Shown one piece after another: positions 38,401 through 43,512 of a stretch of DNA of 64,000 bases. Below the pieces are notes generated by a model. The model searched no databases and was not told the DNA's origin. It saw only the letters and a list, made by a program, of their open reading frames with translations. The stretch comes from Pseudomonas putida (GTDB lineage Bacteria > Pseudomonadota > Gammaproteobacteria > Pseudomonadales > Pseudomonadaceae): positions 26,815 to 90,814 of the forward strand of contig NZ_JANHKS010000021.1 of the NCBI RefSeq assembly GCF_028682175.1, written 5' to 3'. Position 1 is the first letter of the stretch, and every line of letters begins with the position of its first letter. The position numbers and the translations under genes were made by a program.

Positions 38401-39628
38401 CCTGGGCTGGTTCACCAGCCTGTTCCCGGTACGGGTCAAGGCCGCCAGCAGCATTCGCCAGACGCTGGAACAGGTTCGCGCCCTGGTGCGTGGCTTGCCG
38501 GACAAGGGCCTGGGCTTCGGCCTGCTGCGTTATCTGGGCAATGAGCGGGTGCGTGAACAACTGGCCGCGCTGCCGGAGCCCAAGGTGGTGTTCAACTACC
38601 TGGGGCAGTTCGATCAGGATCTGGGCGACGGTCGTTTTGCGCCGTCGAAAGTGTCTGTCGGCGCCTTGATCGATCCGGCCACGGCGCTCAATCGCGAGCT
38701 GGAAATCAACGGCCAGGTGTACGCCGGGCAGTTGGGGCTGACTTTCCGTTTCAGCGGCCAGCGCTACCAGCGCCAGACCATCGAACGCCTGCAAAACGCT
38801 TATCGCCAGGCGTTGGTTCAACTGCTGGAATCACTGCCGGTGGCACAGCCAGAGTCGCCGGCAAGCGCCAAGCCATCGAGCAACAACGGCGCGCCCAACC
38901 CGCTGATCCGCCTGACCAGCGGCCCCAGCGACAAGCCGCCGGTGTTCTGCGTGCACCCGGTCAGCGGCACGGTGGTGGGCTATTACGCCCTGGCTCGTCG
39001 GCTGTCCGCGCAGTGGGACGTGTGGGGCATCCAGAACCGTCAGGTGCTGGACGGCAACTGGCGCGATTCCTCCATCGAGCAGATGGCCCGGGATTACGTC
39101 AAGGCGCTGCTGGAGCAGCAACCGGGCGGGACCTATCGCCTGGTCGGCTGGTCGATGGGCGGCACCATGGTGCTGGAAATGGCCCGCCTGTTGACCCGTC
39201 TGGGCAAGCGTGTGGAGTTCGTCGGCCTGATCGACGGCTACGTGCCGGGGGCAGGGCAGCCGCGGCCACCTGTGCCGGAAAACAGAGCGCTGGACAGCGA
39301 TGCCGACAGCGAAGGCGATGAGCACTGGCAACAGTTGCTGGGCGTCGAGCGGCACATGCGCACGCTGGCCAATCAATGCCGGGCAATCCACCGCCAGAGC
39401 GTGCCGGTCTACGCCTGGTGGGCCGAGCGTTCCCCGGAAAATAACGATAACGCACCGGCTCTTCTGGAGCAGGGCATGGGTGCTCGCATGCAGGTTTCGG
39501 CCTGGATCGACGCCGACCACCTTTCGATTGTCCGTGATCAGCAGTTCATCACCCAGCTTGCCGAGGCCCTCGCGCAGGTCAACGAGCGTCCTCAATCACA
39601 TGATTTCCAGGAGCAGGAATATGCATAG
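23486..39628 (+). CDS. NRPS 2: C-A(Ser)-T-E-C-A-T-C-A(Ser)-T-C-A-T-E-TE
   Basis: A 5380-residue synthetase with four modules. Module 1: C 50-480, A 508-1000 with D-V-W-H-V-S-L-I-D (serine code), T near 1042 (GGDS), E 1100-1525. Module 2: D-to-L type C 1545-1975, A 2000-2490 with D-G-E-S-C-A-G-V-T, T near 2530. Module 3: C 2592-3030, A 3048-3540 again serine, T near 3577. Module 4: C 3640-4085, A 4100-4593 with the same D-G-E-S-C-A-G-V-T pocket, T near 4627 (GGDS), E 4690-5115. A thioesterase ends the protein (GWSMGG, 5140-5380). Glu at position 239 suits a basic or ornithine-derived side chain, and the adjacent ornithine hydroxylase makes hydroxyornithine the best guess; I could not match that code exactly. 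Product: D-Ser-L-OHOrn-L-Ser-D-OHOrn added to acyl-Asp-Dab. Confidence 0.92.
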   Translation: MSQPSMTSQSKLLALATRFLSLGAAQRRVFLGKLREQGLDASALPIPSGVAGERSPTSFSQQRLWFLEQLEPGNSTYYLPGALRLKGALNIAAVQSAFERVAQRHASLRTVFDTAEDGTPQQVVLVQQTLPFERLSAVSEDDLKALSDEFARRPFDLVQGPLWRVALVDRAADEHVLLVCLHHIIADGWSIQVLLLDFVQAYRAALEGEDQALPQLPLSYADVALWQRACLEAGEADRQLEYWKQQLGDEPPVLELPADRPRPARQSFRGARLPFSFDATLATRMRELARQRGVTLFTVMLAAYQVLLQRLSGQNDLRIGVPIAGRQRAETEGLIGFFVNTQILRGDVTADASFNRIIDNVRHASQGAQANQDLPFEQLVDALAPERSLSHNPLFQVLYNHQQRQDEALQLMPGLSATLMPLDSGSAQFDLALHTWENAAGELAGNWNYATDLFDHGTVERLHQRFVQLFAQLLEQPDAAIGDFELLDLQDRAQLALVNDTARSWVTDEFVVHRQFERLAQLHPDREALCFGEQAVTYAQLDQRANQLAHYLRAQGVGRESLVGVAALRSIEMVVALYAVVKAGAAYVPLDPEYPADRLRYMLEDAGVGLVLSHDAVIDDLPAMEGVQVLNLDRLDVSGQPVTSPVVEIHPEQLAYMIYTSGSTGKPKGAGNTHAALFNRLAWMQDAYQLDATDAVLQKTPFSFDVSVWEFFWPLMVGARLVMAQPGDHRDPALLAALIDQQQITTLHFVPSMLAAFMAQDDLSNCTSLKRIVCSGEALPADLARDTLQRLPNAGLFNLYGPTEAAIDVTHWTCRSEPGASVPIGRPIANLQVHILDSRLNPQPIGVPGELYIGGDGLARGYHLRPGLTAERFVASPFGKGQRLYRTGDLARWRADGAVEYLGRLDHQIKLRGLRVEIGEIESALLDHPAISEAVVVARQLSTGMQLVGYVVAQAFDEEQLRAQLKQRLPDYMVPAHLVTLDKFPLSANGKLDRKALPEPQVQQRAFEAPLAGVESTLAELWQDLLGVKQVGRQDNFFELGGDSILSLQIVSRAKKRGIGLSPRQMFERQTIAELTQVAQVVNHSEAAALSRIEFNRDIPLTPIQHWFFEQPMANRSHWNQSLLLTPSEALDPVALGQALQALVNHHDALRMSFVQQDNGHWQQRYRVEEDAARLLWQREVGARQLAEICDEAQASLRLSDGPLLRAVQFKLAEGGERLLLVVHHLVVDGVSWRLLLEDLHNAYVQAQAGLTIDLGEKGLPFQRWANRLLDFAYSDALLAEADYWRNLPAAPQLPCANPQGKAQQSGVQHQHLQLDAARTQALLNQAPAAYRTQINDLLLTAFTRALAQWSGQPRALIALEGHGREDLFDGIDPARTVGWFTSLYPVSLQADDSLDAALKHTKQTLRAVPNGGLGYGLLRHLRGEALPSLEGCVLFNYMGRVQDSSGLFSLSAEGSGAQRAADAPLACELSIDAQVRDGQFSLTCSYSGERHEAASIQRLLDAYSAALDEVIEHCRSHSAVTPSDFPALELTQAQLDALPVAARDIEQLYPLTPMQQGLLFHSELSDVQSADDARDLYINQVALDVDHLPLARFKSAWAAAVQRHPILRASFLRLSGSQQPVQLIRRDAQLEVRELDLRGRTEALGEVLAAERETPFNLQQAPLMRVLLVRQSETLWKLVWTFHHILLDGWSSAAVLGEVIQAAMSDAAPQPAGHYGDYVQWLNSRDAEHSARFWQTHLAGFEQPTLMATALTAPTSSNGEPLPTQVLVKTMHLDSELLGTAARRQRVTANTLIQAVWVLLLQRYTGQQRVAFGATVSGRSAQVPGIERMLGLFINTLPLVQAPQAQQTVGDWLNELQQHNLELREHEHTPLFEAQRYAGHAGRDLFDSLVVFENYPVDAVLRDKQAGGIELGAVELSDKTHYPLSLAVVAGERAHIHVNYHSNVFSAEQIERLCGHFQTLLDGICRFPEARIGDLSMLTQDDVKEMHGWNQPPFSPYVDRPIHELIADHARLRPDAFALVHGQQRLTFAEFDRRANQLAHALRARGIGTEVRVAIAMERGVDLWLSFMAVLKAGGAYIPLDPDYPTERLRYMLEDGGVKLLISHDAALDRVPVGDVPLLNLDQLDVSDEPETAPEVTIHPQQLAYLIYTSGSTGKPKGAAIAHGDISMHIQTIGERYRFTAEDRKFHFLSISFDGAHEGWMMPMCYGARVVLRDQELWSVEQTYETLIHEGITVASFPPSYLRQLSDWAGLQGKGPGVKTYCFAGEAFSREMLHDVIRNLQPLWIINGYGPTETVVTPTLWLASAETADFTTAYAPIGDLVGDRQGYVMDADLNPLPQGIAGELYLGGAVARGYLDRPGATAERFLPHPFRAGERIYRSGDRVRLNSQGLLEYLGRIDHQIKIRGFRIEAGEIEAALKGCEGVREALVIVRDGANGKQLLGYVGGNDLNEEQIKQQLKVTLPEYMVPAHIICMARLPQLPNGKLDRNALPAPQLASSDYQAPQSQIEQQLAALWQPLLGIDAVGRNDHFFELGGHSLLAMQLISRLRHEHELSVPLRLLFEAPRLADFALRIEQLEQPGKQLELIKRNASQAVQSFSQQRLWFLDQLQPGGHTYNLPGAVRLRGEVNEAALQSAFDGLTARHEVLRTRFMAGEGVPLQQIDAAGAVQIERLDISGEADAEAAFKALAQEFVKRPFDLSQSPVWRVALVRVAADEQRLLLCLHHMISDGWSVRVLLQEFSELYRAAVENRAPLLAPLPLQYADFAVWQREWLAAGEGERQLDYWREQLGDEHPVLELPSDRPRPAQQSYQGDRLLFDFDEAFSQRLRGFARQQGVTPFMAILSAYQVLLHRLSGQSDLRVGVPIAGRSRLEVEGLIGFFVSTQVLRAQVSAELTFREVLEQANAATLGAQAHQDLPFEQLVEALQPQRSLSHNPLFQVAYDHQQRDFEPLSGLPGLAADVLPLDDGSSQFDLALNTHEDADGGLGGSWNYATDLFDHGTVERLHQRFVQLFAQLLEQPDAAIGDFELLDLQDRAQLAVVNDTARGWATDDFVVHRQFERLAQLHPDREALLFGEQSLTYLELHQRANQLAHYLRAQGVGRESLVGVAALRSIEMVVALYAVVKAGAAYVPLDPEYPADRLRYMLEDAGVGLVLSHDAVIDDLPVVEGVQVLNLDRLDVSGQPVTSPVVEIHPEQLAYMIYTSGSTGKPKGAGNTHAALFNRLAWMQDAYQLDATDAVLQKTPFSFDVSVWEFFWPLMVGARLVMAKPGDHRDPALLTNLIDQHQITTLHFVPSMLAAFMAQDDLSDCTSLKRIVCSGEALPADLARETLQRLPNAGLFNLYGPTEAAIDVTHWTCRNEPGASVPIGRPIANLQVHILDSRLNPQPIGVPGELYIGGDGLARGYHLRPGLTAERFVASPFGKGQRLYRTGDLARWRADGAVEYLGRLDHQIKLRGLRVEIGEIESALLDHPAISEAVVVARQLATGMQLVGYVVAQAFDEEQLRTQLKQRLPDYMVPAHLVMLEKFPLSANGKLDRKALPEPQVQQRAFEAPLAGVESTLAELWQDLLGVKQVGRQDNFFELGGHSLLGIQLVAQIRRELKLELPLRALFDSAVLADLAHYLSTRAERAALPALLPRGELAFAPQSFAQQRLWFLAQLEPESAAYNLPCVLNLSGALDIDALQHSFDALAARHESLRTCFQPGEAGVPLQRILPLAGVNIARHDLRDSAAMEGDFADLAHGFMNQPFDLDAPQAPWRVALVRVGQDQWRLLLCMHHIISDGWSVQLMLEDFARLYRSFADGQQSLLPALSVQYADYASWQREVLSGPERERQLSWWHEALGNEHPVLELPADRSRPAERDGKGGRHAFVLPQDLADRLRHTARAQDATLFMLFLASFDTLLYRLSGQRDLRIGVPVAGRAEVQTQGLIGFFVNTLVLRAQVSGDLPFARLLAQVKDNLLGAHAHQDLPFEQLVEALQPARSLSVNPLFQVSYNHQQQPDMSLLQFDGLSIEAQQWDIKGAQFDLVLGTFEHQDGRISGYLDYATDLFDASTVERLYGQLLTVLNAVCAQPHTAIGDLPLLGEADLVALDRWNTPPFSPYVERPIHELIADHARSRPDAIALVHGEQRLTFAEFDRRANQLAHALRARGIGTEVRVAIAMERGVDLWLSFMAVLKAGGAYIPLDPDYPTERLRYMLEDGGVKLLISHDAALDRVPVGDVPLLNLDQLDVSDEPETAPEVKIHPQQLAYLIYTSGSTGKPKGAAIAHGDISMHIQTIGERYRFTAEDRKFHFLSISFDGAHEGWMMPMCYGARVVLRDQELWSVEQTYDTLIREGITVASFPPSYLRQLSDWAGLQGKGPGVKTYCFAGEAFSREMLHDVIRNLQPLWIINGYGPTETVVTPTLWLASAQTADFTTAYAPIGDLVGDRQGYVMDADLNPLPQGIAGELYLGGAVARGYLDRPGATAERFLPHPFRAGERIYRSGDRVRLNSQGLLEYLGRIDHQIKIRGFRIEAGEIEAALKGYEGVREALVIVRDGANGKQLLGYVGGNDLNEEQIKQQLSLTLPEYMVPHYIVCMERLPQLPNGKLDRNALPNPHVSSHSFEAPQGEREEHLAKVWQQLLGVESVSRQDSFFELGGDSIQSLAVITRLRQVGLKLLPKDVFSHPRLKDLALRLTLVEATGKVLVDETPTGELPLTPIQAHFFEQPMVNRAHFNQALLLEVKRPVEAPLLARALEAVLRHHDGLNLSFRQLADNRWQQAYRETPVSDSLWVRDVADDTELTALCEQAQRSLDLQDGPLLRLVLAQMPDASEQRLLLVAHHLVVDGVSWRVLLEDLARAYAQLASNSVVNLGPKASSYQRWVRHLQQAALSPEREAEAGQWLAQVGPDNTQWPVDDAQGRAMQQDLEQCELLLDADSTRRLLREAPAALDARIDEILLAALAHTLAGWTGRSDNLVALEGHGREALSEALDVGRTLGWFTSLFPVRVKAASSIRQTLEQVRALVRGLPDKGLGFGLLRYLGNERVREQLAALPEPKVVFNYLGQFDQDLGDGRFAPSKVSVGALIDPATALNRELEINGQVYAGQLGLTFRFSGQRYQRQTIERLQNAYRQALVQLLESLPVAQPESPASAKPSSNNGAPNPLIRLTSGPSDKPPVFCVHPVSGTVVGYYALARRLSAQWDVWGIQNRQVLDGNWRDSSIEQMARDYVKALLEQQPGGTYRLVGWSMGGTMVLEMARLLTRLGKRVEFVGLIDGYVPGAGQPRPPVPENRALDSDADSEGDEHWQQLLGVERHMRTLANQCRAIHRQSVPVYAWWAERSPENNDNAPALLEQGMGARMQVSAWIDADHLSIVRDQQFITQLAEALAQVNERPQSHDFQEQEYA
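25010..26580 (+). repeat. Long repeat within NRPS 2: serine A-domain copy 1
   Basis: This stretch (A domain of module 1) is nearly identical to 32630-34200 (A domain of module 3), in protein and over long runs of DNA (for example the segment around 25340-25600 against 32960-33220). Such similarity inside one gene indicates recent duplication or ongoing gene conversion. It is also a spot where short-read assemblies can collapse. Confidence 0.85.
29460..30960 (+). repeat. Long repeat within NRPS 2: hydroxyornithine(?) A-domain copy 1
   Basis: The A domain of module 2 is nearly identical to the A domain of module 4 at 35760-37240, with the same pocket residues and only scattered, mostly silent changes. 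Both halves of the gene (modules 1-2 and 3-4) therefore look like one duplicated two-module block, apart from the E domain present in module 1 only and the one added in module 4. Confidence 0.85.
32630..34200 (+). repeat. Long repeat within NRPS 2: serine A-domain copy 2
   Basis: Second copy of the serine-activating A domain (partner at 25010-26580). The similarity continues to the start of the T domain, then breaks: copy 1 goes on to GGDS and an E domain, copy 2 to GGHS and a C domain. The boundary falls inside the carrier domain. Confidence 0.85.
35760..37240 (+). repeat. Long repeat within NRPS 2: hydroxyornithine(?) A-domain copy 2
   Basis: Second copy of the A domain found at 29460-30960. 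The near identity fades after the A10 region (NGKLDRNALP), where the carrier domains differ (GGHS in module 2, GGDS in module 4). Confidence 0.85.
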
Positions 39629-41027
39629 CCAACACAACGTGACGCCGATCAACGCTGAAAGCGGGCCAGACGCAGCGCTGGTCAATGCGAACTACCAGTT
39701 CGCGCCGACCCCGCGGCTGGAGCGTCAGGCGGCGGTGGAGTCCAACGCCCGCAGCTATCCGCGGCGCATTCCGCTGGAGCTCAAGCGCGCCCAGGGCATT
39801 CACGTGCAGGACAGCGAAGGGCGCTGGTTCATCGACTGCCTGGCTGGAGCCGGCACCCTGGCGCTGGGGCACAACCACCCGGAGGTGGTGCAGGCAATGC
39901 GCAGCACCCTCGATGGTCAACGCCCGCTGCACACCCTGGACCTGATGACCGAGGCCAAGGACGACTTCATCAATGAACTGTTCGCCCTGTTGCCGGCGGA
40001 GTTCGCCAGGGATGCGCGCATCCAGTTCTGCGGCCCGGCGGGCACCGACGCGGTGGAAGCGGCGCTGAAACTGGTGCGCACCGCCACCGGCCGCAGCAAC
40101 CTGATGGCCTTCCACGGCGCCTACCACGGCATGACCCAGGGCGCGCTGGGGCTGATGGGCAATCTGGGGCCCAAGGCGTATCTGGATGGCATGGCCTCGA
40201 ACGCGCAGTTCCTGCCGTTTCCGTACGACTACCGCTGCCCGTTCGGCGTGGGTGGCGAGGCGGGCGAACGCATCGGCCTGCATTACATCGAAAACCAGCT
40301 GACGGACCCGGAAAGCGGCGTGTTGAAGCCGGCCGGGATGATTCTGGAAACCCTGCAGGGCGAGGGCGGCGTGGTGCCAGCCTCGGCCAACTGGTTGCGT
40401 GAGGTGCGGCGCATCACCCGCGAGGCCGGGGTGCCGATGATCCTCGACGAAATCCAGTGTGGCGTCGCCCGCACCGGCAAGCCATTCGCCTTCCAGCACG
40501 CCGACATCATTCCCGACGTGCTGGTGCTGTCCAAGGCCATCGGTGGCAGCCAGCCGATGGCGGTGGTGGTCTACAACAAGTCGCTGGACGTCTGGAAACC
40601 GGGCTCCCACGCCGGGACCTTCCGTGGCAACCAACTGGCGATGGTCGCCGGCTCCACCACCTTGCGTATCGTGCGCGAGCAGCAACTGGATCAGCATGCT
40701 GCGGCCATGGGCGAGCGCCTGGCCGGGCATCTGCGCGGGTTGCAGAAGGACTATGCGCAGATGGGCGATGTGCGCGGCATGGGCCTGATGCTCGGGGTGG
40801 AGATGGTCAACCTCGAAGGGCGCACCGACGCCTTGGGCCGCTTCCCGCAGAACGGTGAACTGGCTTCGAAAATCCAGCGTGAGTGCCTCAAGCGCGGCTT
40901 GATCATCGAAGTGGGTGGCCGCCACTCCAGCGTCATCCGGTTCCTGCCGCCCCTGATCGTCACTGCTGCCCAGATCGACCAGATTGCCGAGATCTTCGGC
41001 GCTGCGGTCGCTGCTGCAACTCGCTAG
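39621..41027 (+). CDS. L-2,4-diaminobutyrate:2-oxoglutarate aminotransferase (PvdH-like)
   Basis: A 468-residue class-III PLP aminotransferase, the length of PvdH (about 469). It makes L-2,4-diaminobutyrate from aspartate semialdehyde, supplying the Dab activated by NRPS 1. Motifs: DCLAGAGTLALGHNHPEV, the cofactor-binding FCGPAGTDAVEAALKL, AFHGAYHGMTQGALGLMG, ILDEIQCGVARTGKPFAF, and the PLP lysine in LSKAIGG at K305. The ATG at 39621 follows AGGAG and overlaps the NRPS 2 stop by 8 bases, so it belongs to the same operon. That position, with a Dab-coding A domain in NRPS 1, supports the function better than the more general ornithine or GABA aminotransferases of the same class. Confidence 0.9.
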   Translation: MHSQHNVTPINAESGPDAALVNANYQFAPTPRLERQAAVESNARSYPRRIPLELKRAQGIHVQDSEGRWFIDCLAGAGTLALGHNHPEVVQAMRSTLDGQRPLHTLDLMTEAKDDFINELFALLPAEFARDARIQFCGPAGTDAVEAALKLVRTATGRSNLMAFHGAYHGMTQGALGLMGNLGPKAYLDGMASNAQFLPFPYDYRCPFGVGGEAGERIGLHYIENQLTDPESGVLKPAGMILETLQGEGGVVPASANWLREVRRITREAGVPMILDEIQCGVARTGKPFAFQHADIIPDVLVLSKAIGGSQPMAVVVYNKSLDVWKPGSHAGTFRGNQLAMVAGSTTLRIVREQQLDQHAAAMGERLAGHLRGLQKDYAQMGDVRGMGLMLGVEMVNLEGRTDALGRFPQNGELASKIQRECLKRGLIIEVGGRHSSVIRFLPPLIVTAAQIDQIAEIFGAAVAAATR

Positions 41028-41104
41028 AACCCCGCCCGAATGTATCAGCGATGTGTCAGCCCCCGGGGCAGGGATGGCATTTCGCTGTTACACGTAATAC
41101 TAAT

Positions 41105-41123
41105 GGTAATGATAATAATTCTT
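41105..41123 (+). promoter_or_regulatory. Fur box upstream of the TonB-dependent receptor
   Basis: GGTAATGATAATAATTCTT matches the Fur consensus at 15 of 19 positions. It lies about 90 bases before the receptor start, so the receptor probably has its own iron-repressed promoter separate from the NRPS operon. A TTGAC-N7-GTCAA inverted repeat follows at 41144-41160. Confidence 0.8.
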
Positions 41124-41208
41124 TGCTACATTTTCACGCTTTTTTGACATTTCCGGTCAAGATTCAGGGGCTTGGGGCCCGCGATATTCAAAGGGAGGGG
41201 GAGTAAGG

Positions 41209-43425
41209 ATGGGTAGCTACAACAACAATCAATTCAAGGTGAAAGCCTTGGCGGCGCTGGTTGCAACGGTCGCCTGCCACGGTATGGCCTGGGCCGAGGA
41301 TGCCCCGGTCAAGCCGGCAAAAGGCAATACCATTCAACTGCAGAATTCGCTCGTTTCCGGGGACGCCATAGCGGTAGAGAATGAAACCGGCTACCAGGCC
41401 AAGAACAGCACAGCGGGCACCAAGACCAGCACTCCATTATCGGAAACACCGCGCTCTGTATCCGTCGTGACACGTCAGCGCATGCAGGATCAGGCCTCGC
41501 AGACCCTGACTGACGTGCTGGGCTACGTGCCGGGTATTTTCGCGCCGCCGTTCGCCGTGGGTGACGGTCTGGCAGGCGACCTGTTCTCCATTCGCGGCTT
41601 CAACGCCACCGACTACGGTTACGGCCTGCTCAAGGACGGCCTGCGTCTGCAAGGCAACCGCTACGACACCACCACCGAGCCCTATGGCCTGGAACGCACC
41701 GAAGTGTTCCGCGGCCCAAGCTCGATCCTTTACGGCGAAAACGCCCCGGGCGGCCTGGTCAACCTGGTCAGCAAACGCCCGACCGAAACCGCACAGGGCG
41801 AGGCCAAGTTCAGCTATGGCAGCAACAATCGCCGCCAACTGGGCCTGGACGTGTCCGGCCCGCTGACCGACGACAACCGCATCCTGGGCCGCATCGTGAT
41901 GCTCGGCCGCAACGCTGACACCCAGGTCGACTCGGTGCCGGACGATCGCCTGTACATCGCTCCGTCGATGACCTTCAACTTCGATGAAGACACTGCCCTT
42001 ACGTTGCTGTCGTCCTACCAGCGCGACCGCACCAAGCTGCTGCTGGGCTATCCGGCGGCGGGCACGCTTTTGAACAACCCCAACGGCAAGATCGGCAAGT
42101 CGCAGTTCAACGGCAACCCGGCCTGGGATGATTTCGAACGTGAAACCTGGACCCTGGGTTACGAGTTCAGCCACCAGTTGAACGAGAACTGGCAGTTCCG
42201 CCAGAACTCGCGCTACATGGAATCGCGTCTGAACCGTCACGAAACCTGGCCGAACAACCTGAACAACGCAGGTTTTGGCACCACGCTGAGCAGCACCGCG
42301 TACGACCGCGACAACAAGTCCGTGACCTACTCGGTGGACAACCAGTTCGAAGGCCACTTCACCAGCGGCGCACTGGAAAACACCGTGCTGCTGGGCGCCA
42401 GCTACGACCGCACCTCCTTCAATCAGGACTGGAACGCAGGCCTGGGCGGCACCTACAACGTGTTCAACCCGGTGTTCTCGCCGGTTCAGCCGCGCACCAC
42501 GCAGTACGTGCAGAACTCTCAGCTCGACCAGCACATGTACGGTGCCTACGGCCAGTTGCAGAGCAAGTACGACAACTGGATCTTCCTCTTGGGCGGCCGT
42601 CAGGACTGGGTCCACAGCGAATACCGCAACCGTGCAAGCGCCGCTCGCGCAGGCAGCGCAGCCGTGCCGGCCACCGATCTGGATGGCTGGGATCATCGCT
42701 TCAGCTGGCAGACCGGCCTGATGTACCAGTTTGACAACGGCATCTCGCCTTACATCAGCTACTCGACTGCGTTCACCCCGGTGCAGCAGTCGTCGCAGCC
42801 GAACGGTGAATTGCTCGATCCGATCCTGAGCCATCAGTACGAAGCGGGTGTGAAGTACGAGCCCAAAGGCTGGAACACCACCTTCAGCGCGGCGGTCTTC
42901 CAGTTGACCAAGACACACGATGTGGTGGCCGGCTCCAACGGTTTCAGCCAGCAGGTCGGGGAGAGCGAGTCCAAGGGGATCGAGCTTGAGGCCAACAGCG
43001 ACATCACCAAGAATCTCAGCCTGATGGCGTCGTACACCTACACCGATGCACGGGTGACCAAGGACGCGCCGGGTTCGTTGTTCGAAGATCATCAGTTGAC
43101 CGGCATTCCGCGTAACCAGGCGTCGGGCTGGGCGACCTATCGCTTCCTCGATGGTCCGTTGAGCGGGTTCCGTGTGGGCGGTGGTGTGCGTTACTTCGAC
43201 AACACCTTCGCGTACACCTCGCCGACGCTGTACGGCAAGTTGAAGACGGGCGATGTGACGCTGGTCGATGCGCTGGTCGGGTACGACATCGACAAGCACT
43301 GGTCGGTGGACGTGAACGCCAAGAACCTGTTCGACAAGGAATACGTCAGCGGGTGTAACAACGCCGGTCGTTGCTACTGGGGTGAAGAGCGTACTGTCAT
43401 GGGGACCGTTGCCTTCCGTTGGTAA
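41209..43425 (+). CDS. TonB-dependent ferric-siderophore receptor
   Basis: A 738-residue outer-membrane receptor. A signal peptide (VKALAALVATVACHGMAWA) is cut about residue 29. The mature N-terminus is short, then the plug begins with ETPRSVSVVTRQRMQDQ and continues LTDVLGYVPGIF, SIRGFNATDYGYGLLKDG and GPSSILYGENAPGGLVNLVS, followed by a beta-barrel ending TVMGTVAFRW, with the usual terminal aromatic residues. It resembles the FhuE/FoxA hydroxamate receptors. It lacks the roughly 80-residue signalling domain of transducers such as FpvA, so it should not switch on the local sigma factor by itself. Position and Fur box make it the likely receptor for the product of this locus. ATG with GGGGGAGTAAGG upstream. 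Confidence 0.92.
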   Translation: MGSYNNNQFKVKALAALVATVACHGMAWAEDAPVKPAKGNTIQLQNSLVSGDAIAVENETGYQAKNSTAGTKTSTPLSETPRSVSVVTRQRMQDQASQTLTDVLGYVPGIFAPPFAVGDGLAGDLFSIRGFNATDYGYGLLKDGLRLQGNRYDTTTEPYGLERTEVFRGPSSILYGENAPGGLVNLVSKRPTETAQGEAKFSYGSNNRRQLGLDVSGPLTDDNRILGRIVMLGRNADTQVDSVPDDRLYIAPSMTFNFDEDTALTLLSSYQRDRTKLLLGYPAAGTLLNNPNGKIGKSQFNGNPAWDDFERETWTLGYEFSHQLNENWQFRQNSRYMESRLNRHETWPNNLNNAGFGTTLSSTAYDRDNKSVTYSVDNQFEGHFTSGALENTVLLGASYDRTSFNQDWNAGLGGTYNVFNPVFSPVQPRTTQYVQNSQLDQHMYGAYGQLQSKYDNWIFLLGGRQDWVHSEYRNRASAARAGSAAVPATDLDGWDHRFSWQTGLMYQFDNGISPYISYSTAFTPVQQSSQPNGELLDPILSHQYEAGVKYEPKGWNTTFSAAVFQLTKTHDVVAGSNGFSQQVGESESKGIELEANSDITKNLSLMASYTYTDARVTKDAPGSLFEDHQLTGIPRNQASGWATYRFLDGPLSGFRVGGGVRYFDNTFAYTSPTLYGKLKTGDVTLVDALVGYDIDKHWSVDVNAKNLFDKEYVSGCNNAGRCYWGEERTVMGTVAFRW

Positions 43426-43443
43426 GGGTTGATTGACCACCGA

Positions 43444-43512
43444 CCGTAGCAGTCCGGCTTGCCGGCGGGGCGTTTTCAAGATCGCTCCCGCCGGCAAGCC
43501 GTGCTGCTACGG
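43444..43512. repeat. REPIN after the receptor gene
   Basis: CCGTAGCAGTCCGGCTTGCC at one end and CGTGCTGCTACGG at the other form a hairpin 19 bases after the receptor stop. It may protect or end the receptor transcript. Confidence 0.85.

Noticed and set aside
34895..38821. A 1308-residue open frame on the minus strand inside NRPS 2, with similar ones at 19746-23291 and 28820-32311
   Set aside because: They are antisense shadows of high-GC NRPS coding sequence, with Gln/His/Arg-rich composition and no recognisable domains or ribosome binding sites.
13770..39628. Pyoverdine synthetase cluster (PvdL/PvdI/PvdJ/PvdD type)
   Set aside because: There is a FAAL start and a Dab module as in PvdL, but no Tyr module, no chromophore-maturation genes, and the order Asp-Dab-Ser-X-Ser-X does not make a pyoverdine chromophore.
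13770..41027. Corrugatin/ornicorrugatin-type lipopeptide siderophore
   Set aside because: Those are carboxylate/hydroxy-acid ligands without hydroxamates, as far as I recall; here an ornithine N5-hydroxylase and no Asp or His beta-hydroxylase gene are present.
41028..41208. PvdS-type promoter before the TonB receptor
   Set aside because: TAATA-like elements are present, but none has CGT at 16-17 bases; only the Fur box is convincing.
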